DNA of 64,000 nt. Source: Chloroflexota bacterium (GTDB lineage: Bacteria; Chloroflexota; Dehalococcoidia; Dehalococcoidales; JACQON01). This document shows, piece by piece, positions 49,952 through 57,746 of this stretch. A model generated the notes under the pieces. The model had not been told where the DNA came from. It ran no database searches and saw nothing but the letters and a program-made list of their open reading frames with translations. How positions within the stretch are numbered: the stretch's first letter is position 1; the number at the start of each line of letters is the position of its first letter. The translations under genes and the position numbers were made by a program. The stretch spans positions 1 through 64,000 of the forward strand of contig JACQON010000007.1 in the NCBI GenBank assembly GCA_016202545.1. Direction: 5' to 3'.

Positions 49952-50671
49952 GTGAGCCTTAGCGAAAAGCTGATACGGGCCTATTTTGACCGCGTGTATA
50001 ATCCTCTCTATGACTTTACCACGGCGCAGTTTGTCCATTATCGGGAGCTACAGAAAGAGTGCTTAGACAAACTTGAATTCGAAGACGGCGACCGGGTGCT
50101 GTGCGCTGGAGTCGGCACAGGGAATGAAATCCTCGGCATCCTGGAGGCAAACAGGAATGTCGGTATCGTGGGGGTAGATTGCTCGAGACCGGCGCTGCAG
50201 AGGGCATATGAAAAGGCGCTAGCCCGAGGCAAGCAGGTTGAGGTCTTCGTCATGGATGCGCGGCGTCTGGAGTTCCCCGCGGACAATTTCAATAAGGTAT
50301 TGTGTCTGCACGTAATGGACTTCATCACCGACGATGGCGAGGCCACCACTGAAATCCTCCGTGTATTGAAGCGGGGCGGACAATTCGTCATAACCTATCC
50401 CTCCGGTAAGGAGGGCATAAGGATGGGAGTCAACCTGCTGAAGGCCAGCGTCCGCCGCCATTTCGATTCAGGGAAGCCAGTGAGAGCCTTTCTACAGCTC
50501 CTGGTCCGAGCGGTCACCGGGCTTGTTTACCTGCCTCTGCTTTTGCGGCCCAGGAAAAAGTCCTATTCACGCCGCCAGTTGGAGGCGCTGTTCACCGGGT
50601 TGACCGGCGGGGACTTCAGCATAGAAGAGTACCCGCTGTACCAGGACTTCATAGTTTATGGTAGAAAATAG
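49952..50671 (+). CDS. SAM-dependent class I methyltransferase
   Basis: 'DGDRVLCAGVGTGNEILGIL', 'LCLHVMDFITDDGEATTEILRVLKRGGQFVITYP'. GTG start. Confidence 0.85.
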   Translation: MSLSEKLIRAYFDRVYNPLYDFTTAQFVHYRELQKECLDKLEFEDGDRVLCAGVGTGNEILGILEANRNVGIVGVDCSRPALQRAYEKALARGKQVEVFVMDARRLEFPADNFNKVLCLHVMDFITDDGEATTEILRVLKRGGQFVITYPSGKEGIRMGVNLLKASVRRHFDSGKPVRAFLQLLVRAVTGLVYLPLLLRPRKKSYSRRQLEALFTGLTGGDFSIEEYPLYQDFIVYGRK

Positions 50672-50689
50672 ACGGGGGGTGGAATTACG

Positions 50690-52294
50690 ATGCTTCCGGA
50701 AGATAAATATTTCAGCACCCTGACTGATGATGAGCTGTGGCGGCGGTACTGTGGCTTCTTTGACTTTTCCGTGGATGAGTTCATGGAAATCCAGGAGCAC
50801 CTGCTAGTGGAGCAGATTGCGCTGGCGGCGGAAAGTCCCCTGGGCAAGAGGATAATGCAGGGCAACCGGCCGAAGAGCGTGGATGAGTTTCGCCAGCTTG
50901 TGCCACTGACCATCTACAGTGACTACGAGCCTGACCTGGGTGATTGCTGGAACGATGGACTGGCGGTGAAGCCCGCGGTCTGGTGCCACTCCACCGGTAG
51001 AGGAGGCAGGTTCAAGTGGATTCCGTACACGGCTGACGCCATGGAGGTATGCAGCCGGCTTTTCGTGGGCTATTTGATTTTGGCCACCGCCGACCGCAAG
51101 GGCGAGATAAAGATTAAGCCAGGAGAGCGGGTCATGATGCATATACCGCCCCGCCCTTACGCTAGCTGGACATTTTGTTACTATGCTTCTCAGGCGTTCT
51201 CTCTCCTGCTCATTCCGTCCCTGGAGAAAGCGGAGGGACTGGGATTCCGCGAGAGGGTACAGGAAGGGTTTCGGGAAGCGATGCGGAGCGGTGTAGATGA
51301 GATAGCATCCATAAGCAGCGTAATGGTGAAAGTGGGTGAGAGGATGGCCGAGCAGGCGCAGGGAATGAAGCTCTCCATCAAGCTGCTGGAACCCCGCATC
51401 ATGATGCGCCTGGGCCGGGCATGGCTGCGCAGCAAACTTCAGGGCCGGCCCATGCTGCCAAAGGACATATGGCATCCCAAAGCTATCATAACCGGGGGAG
51501 TGGATACCCGTATCTACAAGGATGATGTTGTCCGTTACTGGGGGAAAGTGCCCTTTGAAATGTACGGTTCTTCTGAGGTTGGCACTATTGCGGTGCAAAA
51601 CTGGAATAAGAAGGGGCTGACCTTTATTCCCTACTCTGCCTTCTGGGAGTTCATTCCTGAAGAGGACAGCATCAGGTCCAGGGAAGACAAGAGCTACCAG
51701 CCACGCACGGTGCTCATCAACCAGCTTGAGAAGGGCATGGTCTATGAGGTCGTGCTTAGCCAGTTTCACGGGATGCCCCTGATGAGGTACAGGATTGGAG
51801 ACATGGTGAAGGTGGTCGCCATGAGTGATGACGAGGCGGGAGTGAACTTGCCCCAGGTACAGTTTCACGCTCGTGTTGGCGAGGTCATAGAGCTTGCCGG
51901 GCTGGCCCGGTTGACCGAGACGACGATATGGGAGGCTCTGGCCAGCAGCGGGCTCAAATACGAAGACTGGTCAGCCAGGAAGGAATATGAGCAAAGCAAG
52001 ACCTTCTTACGCATTTACCTGGAGCTAAAGGAGCAGGGGCAGCCTTCTGACATAGCGCACCTTATTGACGAGCGACTGATGGCGGCGGATATTGACTACC
52101 GGGACATCGGTCAATACCTGGAGCTTCAGCCAGTCAAGGTAACCCTGCTTCCCCCGGGGACTTTTGAGCGCTATTATCAGCAAAAAGTGAAGGAGGGAGC
52201 TGACCTGGCCCATCTTAAACCGCCTCACATGAATGCCGCCGATGCGGTAATTCAGCGTCTCCTCCAGCTAAGTGGCCGGCCCGAGGAGCAATAA
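50690..52294 (+). CDS. GH3/PaaK-like adenylate-forming enzyme
   Basis: ATP-binding-like '[16 protein letters not shown]', '[15 protein letters not shown]', '[15 protein letters not shown]'. Confidence 0.65.
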   Translation: MLPEDKYFSTLTDDELWRRYCGFFDFSVDEFMEIQEHLLVEQIALAAESPLGKRIMQGNRPKSVDEFRQLVPLTIYSDYEPDLGDCWNDGLAVKPAVWCHSTGRGGRFKWIPYTADAMEVCSRLFVGYLILATADRKGEIKIKPGERVMMHIPPRPYASWTFCYYASQAFSLLLIPSLEKAEGLGFRERVQEGFREAMRSGVDEIASISSVMVKVGERMAEQAQGMKLSIKLLEPRIMMRLGRAWLRSKLQGRPMLPKDIWHPKAIITGGVDTRIYKDDVVRYWGKVPFEMYGSSEVGTIAVQNWNKKGLTFIPYSAFWEFIPEEDSIRSREDKSYQPRTVLINQLEKGMVYEVVLSQFHGMPLMRYRIGDMVKVVAMSDDEAGVNLPQVQFHARVGEVIELAGLARLTETTIWEALASSGLKYEDWSARKEYEQSKTFLRIYLELKEQGQPSDIAHLIDERLMAADIDYRDIGQYLELQPVKVTLLPPGTFERYYQQKVKEGADLAHLKPPHMNAADAVIQRLLQLSGRPEEQ

Positions 52295-52296
52295 GC

Positions 52297-54432
52297 GTGC
52301 CAAATCCGCTATCCGACCCGCTCTACCTGGTTACACCCCTGGCTGGTGTCGCCATCAGCGTTATCCTGATTGTCCTGGTGCTGCGCAAGGGCAACAGGAG
52401 TCTGGCCCAGCGCGTTTTCGCGCTTGCCCTGCTTAGCCTGGGCGTGTGGGCTATGCTGATTTTCGCCATGCGGGCCAGTCCTGATGCCGAGCATGCTCTT
52501 TTCTGGCACAGAATAGTATTTCCGTCTGGCCTTACCCTGTTCATATTCTACTATCATTTCACCTCTATCTATACACGCCGGACCATTAAATGGCTGCTTT
52601 GGGCAGGCTATGCTTTCCTGGCTGTCACCTGGGGCATTTCCCTGGCCGGCCTGCTGAGCAGCCGCATGACGGTGGAGAGCTATGGTTACGCTCCCCACTT
52701 CTATCCCACCATTTACATTATTTCCCTGCTTGGCGCCGTCTTCATGGGCATGGCGGTGTGGAACCTGGTCAAAGCTTACCGCGGAGCCACAAGGTATGAT
52801 GAGAAGACCCGCCTCGGCTATATGATTTTCGCCATTACGCTTCCGGCAATATACGGAATTCTGGACTTCTTCCCTGAGCTTCCCCCGGTGGGCATCCTGG
52901 GCAACATCCTGTTCGGCGCCGTTACTGCGGTGGCCATAGTTAAATACAATCTCCTGGACATCCGCCTTATCCTGCGCAAAGGCACGGCTTACCTGTTAAT
53001 GAGCGCCCTGGTGGCGCTTCCATATGCCGTCGTCATCTTCCTGGCCAGCCGGCTGTTCTCTTTGCCGAACATCTCACGCTGGGGTTATCTGTTCTTCTTA
53101 GTGCTTCTGGCGCTGGCGCTGCAGCCGTTGTGGGCGCGGGTGCAGCACTGGGTGGACAGGTGGTTCTACCGGGAGAGGTATGACTACCTGAGAGCGCTGG
53201 AGCAGTTCACCAGCGAGACCAGGAGCATCGCTGAGCCAGGGAAACTGGGACAGGCTTTTGTAAACCTGGTCAGACAGGCGCTTCAAGCCTCAAATTGCCA
53301 TCTTCTGCTCCCCTTGGCAAGCGGTGATTTCGCCGTACAGGCTTCGAGCCGGCCGGAAGGACGCATCTTGCGGCTAAGCCGCGGTCATCCGCTCATGCAG
53401 TACCTGGAGCGCAGCGGCAGGGTTGTCCATGGCCGGGACATGGATATCATCCCCCGGCTCCAGGCGCTTACCAGGAGGGAGAGAGATAGCCTGATGAAGG
53501 AAGTCGAGGGATGCCTTTATGTTCCCTTGATGTCCCGTGGATGGCTCATCGGCGTTCTCATCCTGGGAGAGAAGCTGTCTCAGCAGCCTTACTCCCGGGA
53601 CGACGAGAATATACTGGCGATGATAGCCGGTCAGATGGCGACAATCCTGGAAAATGCTCATCTCTATGACATGGAAAGGGAGCAACGGGCCAGGCTTGAG
53701 ATGCTTCAGAAGCAAAGGAACGAATTTCTGATGTCTATCTCGCATGAGCTTAAGACTCCGCTTACGTCGCTGAAGCTTTCCGCTGACCTGCTGGCCGAGG
53801 AGATGAAGTTCTCCGTCGCCAGCCCGCAGGGCAGGATACTGGACAATCTCCGCCACAGCGTCAGCAACCTGGAGAGAAGGGTAAAGGACCTCCTTGATTT
53901 CGCCAGGCTGCAGATGTCTTCCCTGGAATTCCGGCCAGGGCCCGAGGATATGAGAGCGGTGTTTCAAGATGTCGTAGGCTCCATGGGCCCCATCGTCTCG
54001 GCCAAGAAGCAGACGTTGATAGCGGAAATCCCTGATTCCCTGCCACCGGTCACGGTGGACCGCCAGCGCGTGGAGCAAATACTGCTCAACCTGCTGAGCA
54101 ACGCCAGCAAGTATACCGGCGCCGGTGGCGAGATAAGGCTTAGCGCCCAGGTCGGGGGCAAGGAGGAGATGGTAATTGCGGTGAGCGACAATGGGCCGGG
54201 CATCCCGCCCGGCGAGCAGGCCGTGGTCTTTCAGCCTTACTACCGCGCCAAGAAACGCACCGAGCGCTCCCTGGGGCTGGGCCTATCCATAGCTAAATCG
54301 CTGGTGGAGTTGCACGGAGGCAAGATATGGCTTGACAGCCAGCCGGGGAAAGGCAGCACTTTCTCCTTCACTTTGCCCCTTGCCCAGGCACCGACAATGA
54401 AGGAAAAGGCGACTTCAATAACTAACTGCTAG
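52297..54432 (+). CDS. Membrane sensor histidine kinase (N-terminal 7TM, GAF-like, HisKA, HATPase_c)
   Basis: 7 N-terminal TM helices; H-box '[23 protein letters not shown]'; '[14 protein letters not shown]'; '[12 protein letters not shown]'; '[24 protein letters not shown]'. Confidence 0.95.
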   Translation: MPNPLSDPLYLVTPLAGVAISVILIVLVLRKGNRSLAQRVFALALLSLGVWAMLIFAMRASPDAEHALFWHRIVFPSGLTLFIFYYHFTSIYTRRTIKWLLWAGYAFLAVTWGISLAGLLSSRMTVESYGYAPHFYPTIYIISLLGAVFMGMAVWNLVKAYRGATRYDEKTRLGYMIFAITLPAIYGILDFFPELPPVGILGNILFGAVTAVAIVKYNLLDIRLILRKGTAYLLMSALVALPYAVVIFLASRLFSLPNISRWGYLFFLVLLALALQPLWARVQHWVDRWFYRERYDYLRALEQFTSETRSIAEPGKLGQAFVNLVRQALQASNCHLLLPLASGDFAVQASSRPEGRILRLSRGHPLMQYLERSGRVVHGRDMDIIPRLQALTRRERDSLMKEVEGCLYVPLMSRGWLIGVLILGEKLSQQPYSRDDENILAMIAGQMATILENAHLYDMEREQRARLEMLQKQRNEFLMSISHELKTPLTSLKLSADLLAEEMKFSVASPQGRILDNLRHSVSNLERRVKDLLDFARLQMSSLEFRPGPEDMRAVFQDVVGSMGPIVSAKKQTLIAEIPDSLPPVTVDRQRVEQILLNLLSNASKYTGAGGEIRLSAQVGGKEEMVIAVSDNGPGIPPGEQAVVFQPYYRAKKRTERSLGLGLSIAKSLVELHGGKIWLDSQPGKGSTFSFTLPLAQAPTMKEKATSITNC

Positions 54433-54442
54433 GAGGACTGAG

Positions 54443-55129
54443 ATTAAACTACTGATAATTGAGGATGACCAGGAGATAGTCCAGGCGATATCCACGTGCT
54501 TCGAGCTGCGCTGGCCTGACAGCACCATCATTTCAGCCAGCGAGGGAAAGAAGGGGGTTGAGCTGGCGGGAAGCGAGTCTCCGGACGTGGTGCTGCTGGA
54601 CATAGGGCTGCCCGATATTGACGGCTTCGAGGTGCTGCGCCAGGTCCGTTTCTTCTCTGATGTACCTATTATCGTTGAGACTGTCGAAGACATGGAGACA
54701 GAGCGGGTCAGGGGGCTGGAACTGGGGGCCGATGATTACATAATCAAGCCCTTCAGCTATATAGAGCTGCTGGCGCGGGTCAAGGCTGTGCTCCGCCGCA
54801 GCCAGAGAGTCGAGTTCAAGGGCGATGAGACCAGCTTCGTCAGCGGCAACCTGAAGATAAACTTCGCCACCCGCGAGGTGCACCTCAACGACGAAGTGGT
54901 CAGGCTAACTCCTACCGAGTACAAGCTGCTGTACCTCCTGGTAAGGAACAGGGGACAGGTGCTGACTCAGAGAAAGCTGATGCACGAGATATGGGGTGAA
55001 GACTACATCGAGAACACTGACTACCTGCGGGCGTATATCCGGCGGCTCAGGGACAAGCTGCAGGACGACCCGCCGCAGAGAATCCTGACCGAGCACGGTC
55101 TGGGCTACCGGTTCGTCACTCCCGGCTAG
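54443..55129 (+). CDS. OmpR/PhoB-family response regulator
   Basis: Receiver 'IKLLIIEDDQEIVQ...VVLLDIGLPDIDGFEVL...DDYIIKPFSYIELLARVKAVLRR' plus winged helix '...LTQRKLMHEIWGEDYIENTDYLRAYIRRLRDKLQDDPPQRILTEHGLGYRFV'. N-terminus requires an ATT start at 54443; ORF track begins at 54587. Confidence 0.93.
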   Translation: MKLLIIEDDQEIVQAISTCFELRWPDSTIISASEGKKGVELAGSESPDVVLLDIGLPDIDGFEVLRQVRFFSDVPIIVETVEDMETERVRGLELGADDYIIKPFSYIELLARVKAVLRRSQRVEFKGDETSFVSGNLKINFATREVHLNDEVVRLTPTEYKLLYLLVRNRGQVLTQRKLMHEIWGEDYIENTDYLRAYIRRLRDKLQDDPPQRILTEHGLGYRFVTPG

Positions 55130-55180
55130 CCCGGGCCGTTTGGTGAAGTGAAATCCCCCCTCCGTCCGAAGACAGTGAAT

Positions 55181-55334
55181 TGTCATCCTGACTCGTCACC
55201 GAACCTCGTCACAGGTGAGCGAAGCGAAGGCTCTCGGAGTGGGGAGGTATCTAGTGTGTAACCCGCCCAACCCCGAGATTCTTCAGTCGCGGAGTTTACA
55301 CTGAACGTAGTGAATGTGCTCCTTCAGAATGACA
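55181..55334. repeat. MITE-like element with terminal inverted repeats
   Basis: TGTCATCCTGA ... TCAGAATGACA (10 of 11 complementary). Confidence 0.55.
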
Positions 55335-55360
55335 TTTTCCAATCAAGTGTAAGCCGTATA

Positions 55361-55421
55361 TTCACAAAATATCCACGCTTTTTTCACGATTTTATTCACA
55401 TCTTTCACCTCGTTTTTCACA
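55361..55421 (+). promoter_or_regulatory. Phased TTCAC direct-repeat array, candidate OmpR/PhoB-type regulator binding site
   Basis: TTCAC(A/G/C) at 55361, TCCAC at 55372, TTCAC at 55383, 55395, 55404 and 55416 (about 9-12 bp spacing), followed by TTGCCA (55454) and TATACT (55475). Confidence 0.5.
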
Positions 55422-55551
55422 TCCCCATGCTAGCCTGATAGTAGGAAGGGTGTTTGCCAGATGGCAAATATTTTTATACTCAGGCTTAATAGTAATGGTT
55501 ATTATTATCGTCCCGGTAGCCTATCTCAACATGTAGCAGGGGAGGAAACGG

Positions 55552-56016
55552 ATGAAGAAACGCGCTCTGGTCATTGATGACGGGGCTTCTGACCAGGTAA
55601 ACAGGCTGCTCCCTGTTTTGGATGGGATGGGCTTTGAAGTCGCCACTGTGGAAAGCTGTGACCGGGCGCTGCTGCGGAGCGATGAACTCAGGCCCGAGTT
55701 GATAGTCCTGGCGGGTGGACTATCTCTGGACTATTGCGAGGGCCGTTGCCTTCAGGCCGAGCTCTCAGGCCGAGGCCAGCCGGCTCGCGGTGAACATGCC
55801 CGCCCGTACTGCAAGTTGCGCAGGATGCTCAGCGTCCCCGTCCTGATGACAGATAGCGTCCCCAGCGAACAGGGCTGGATAAGGTCGGTGGAGATAGGCT
55901 TCGATTTTTACATGGCCAGGCCCTTCAGCTATGTCGAGCTGGGGGTCAGAGCCAGGTCCCTGCTGCGCCGCCATGAGATGGCTCCATCGAGTCGCCACGA
56001 GATGAATCATAAATGA
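55552..56016 (+). CDS. Stand-alone receiver-like protein lacking the phospho-acceptor Asp
   Basis: 'RALVIDDGASDQVNRLL...ELIVLAGGLS...FDFYMARPFSYVELGVRARSLLRRHE'; the Asp position in VLLD is replaced by Ala (VLAG). Confidence 0.8.
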   Translation: MKKRALVIDDGASDQVNRLLPVLDGMGFEVATVESCDRALLRSDELRPELIVLAGGLSLDYCEGRCLQAELSGRGQPARGEHARPYCKLRRMLSVPVLMTDSVPSEQGWIRSVEIGFDFYMARPFSYVELGVRARSLLRRHEMAPSSRHEMNHK

Positions 56017-56028
56017 CTGGAGAGAAAC

Positions 56029-56436
56029 ATGGAAAGTAATGGCAACGGAAGAATGAGAAACACCATTCTGGTCATCGGGGAAGGCGGTTTCGTCCTGGGC
56101 AAGGGAATAGCCTCGGCCCTGGCCGGCGAAGGCTTTGACATCGCCGTCGCGGCAAGCTCACCGGCGCTGCTATCGAGGCTGGGTGAGCTTAAACCTAGCC
56201 TGGTAATCCTCGCCGAGGGGCTGCCGACCAGCCTTGACGTCTGCTCACGGTTCCGCCGGGCAGTTGACGTGCCCATCTTGATGATAGGGTCTGCCGCCGG
56301 TGACGGCGCCTGGATGAGAGCCGTAGAGGCGGGGGCCGATTTTTATCTGGCCAAGCCGTTCAGCTATAGCGAGCTGGTGACCAGGGTCAAGTCCCTGCTG
56401 CGCCGCCATGAGCTGGCCAGACAGGGGGGGCGTTGA
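56029..56436 (+). CDS. Stand-alone receiver-like protein lacking the phospho-acceptor Asp (second copy)
   Basis: 'NTILVIGEGGFVLGKGIASALAGEGFDIAV...SLVILAEGLP...ADFYLAKPFSYSELVTRVKSLLRRHE'. Confidence 0.8.
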   Translation: MESNGNGRMRNTILVIGEGGFVLGKGIASALAGEGFDIAVAASSPALLSRLGELKPSLVILAEGLPTSLDVCSRFRRAVDVPILMIGSAAGDGAWMRAVEAGADFYLAKPFSYSELVTRVKSLLRRHELARQGGR

Positions 56437-56438
56437 CC

Positions 56439-56810
56439 ATGCGACTTAAGGCGGTCTACATAGCCTCGCTGGCGGCGCTGGCGGTGCTCGTGGTCTTTGG
56501 CGTGTTCCGCCCCATGGCTACCACCGGCCAGTACAGCGAGGTGCAGCGAGCACATCTCCTGGAGGGCGATGACCGCTGGATTATCGAGTTTGACATCATC
56601 AACCATGAGGAGAAGGACGCCGGGTACAGCATCGAGGTGGTCATTGGTGATGAGGTATACACCGAGGCGGTTTCAATCGGAGCCGGCAGGATGTTCACCT
56701 ATACCCACCATATCTATCGCAGCCAGACCAGCCCCGGCCAGGTCAGCTTTGCCGTTTACCGTGACGGAGAACCGGCGCCGATTGAGCGGGCCATCTATTT
56801 TCTCAGGTAA
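56439..56810 (+). CDS. Membrane-anchored small ectodomain protein, unknown function
   Basis: N-terminal TM/signal, then a beta-rich ~90-aa domain; overlaps the preceding stop region; same strand and operon. Confidence 0.7.
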   Translation: MRLKAVYIASLAALAVLVVFGVFRPMATTGQYSEVQRAHLLEGDDRWIIEFDIINHEEKDAGYSIEVVIGDEVYTEAVSIGAGRMFTYTHHIYRSQTSPGQVSFAVYRDGEPAPIERAIYFLR

Positions 56811-56819
56811 GGAGGGGCG

Positions 56820-57647
56820 ATGAGCGCTATCGAAACAAGCTTAATGGTGAAAGGCTCAGCCGGGCGGCCCGCAGCCGCCGGGGCAGGGCACCGTGACTGG
56901 CTTTTAATCCTGGCGGTGATGGTCGCCATCGGCATCACCGAGTGGGTATTCGCCTATAGGGATGTGGCCTTCGGCATCGGCCTGGCGCTGTTACTGACCA
57001 TCGGGATATACCTGACTATCTCGCTGGCCCGTTTCAGCCAGCCCATCACCGACAGCGCCGAGTCGCTGGCCCTCATCCCGCTGTATATCCTGTTCACCTC
57101 GTCGCTGCCTTGGTTCTTCATCAACCAGCAGTACCTCCTGCCTGCGGTGTACTCGGTTGTCCTGGCGCTGTGCCTGTGGCATATTTACCAGAAGAAGCTG
57201 GGGTTCTTTGAGCTAGGCTTCAGGAGTGCTCACTGGTTGAAATATGTGCTGGTGGGGATGGCAATCGCCATTCCCATGGGCGTGATGGAGTACCTCGTCC
57301 TCCGCCCGGCGCCGGCCTTTCCCGCCTTTGAGGTCAGGTATCTTCTTCGCGACCTGGTCTATATGCTGGGTTTTGTCGCCCTGGCGGAGGAGCTTCTGTT
57401 CCGCGGACTGCTGCAGCGCGACCTGATGAACGCCTTCGGGTGGAGGACAGGGCTACTTCTGGCGGCGGCGCTGTTTGCCGTGATGCACCTGACCTGGAGG
57501 TCGGTGCCCGAGGTGGTCTTCGTCTTCTTCGGCGGGCTGACGCTGGGCTACCTGTACCACCGGACGGGCAGCCTAGTGGCCCCCATAGTCACCCACGCGC
57601 TGGGCAATGTCATCCTGGTGGCGGTGATGCCGTACCTGATGGGTTAA
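56820..57647 (+). CDS. CPBP family intramembrane metalloprotease (Abi/CAAX-like)
   Basis: 'LAEELLFRGLLQRDL' (EExxxR), 'FAVMHL' and 'THALGNVILV' motifs. Confidence 0.9.
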   Translation: MSAIETSLMVKGSAGRPAAAGAGHRDWLLILAVMVAIGITEWVFAYRDVAFGIGLALLLTIGIYLTISLARFSQPITDSAESLALIPLYILFTSSLPWFFINQQYLLPAVYSVVLALCLWHIYQKKLGFFELGFRSAHWLKYVLVGMAIAIPMGVMEYLVLRPAPAFPAFEVRYLLRDLVYMLGFVALAEELLFRGLLQRDLMNAFGWRTGLLLAAALFAVMHLTWRSVPEVVFVFFGGLTLGYLYHRTGSLVAPIVTHALGNVILVAVMPYLMG

Positions 57648-57649
57648 CA

Positions 57650-57746
57650 GGTCAAAAGGTTTGAAAGTTAGAAAGTCGAAAAATGACGGGTTAAAGAGTG
57701 AAACCTTATGAACTTTATAAACCTTAAAAACCTTATGAACCTTGAA
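57650..57746. repeat. AT-rich AAACCTT-type repeat, copy 1
   Basis: 'aaaggtttgaaagttagaaagtc...gaaaccttatgaactttataaaccttaaaaaccttatgaacctt' with internal inverted symmetry; runs into the exosortase start. Confidence 0.6.
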
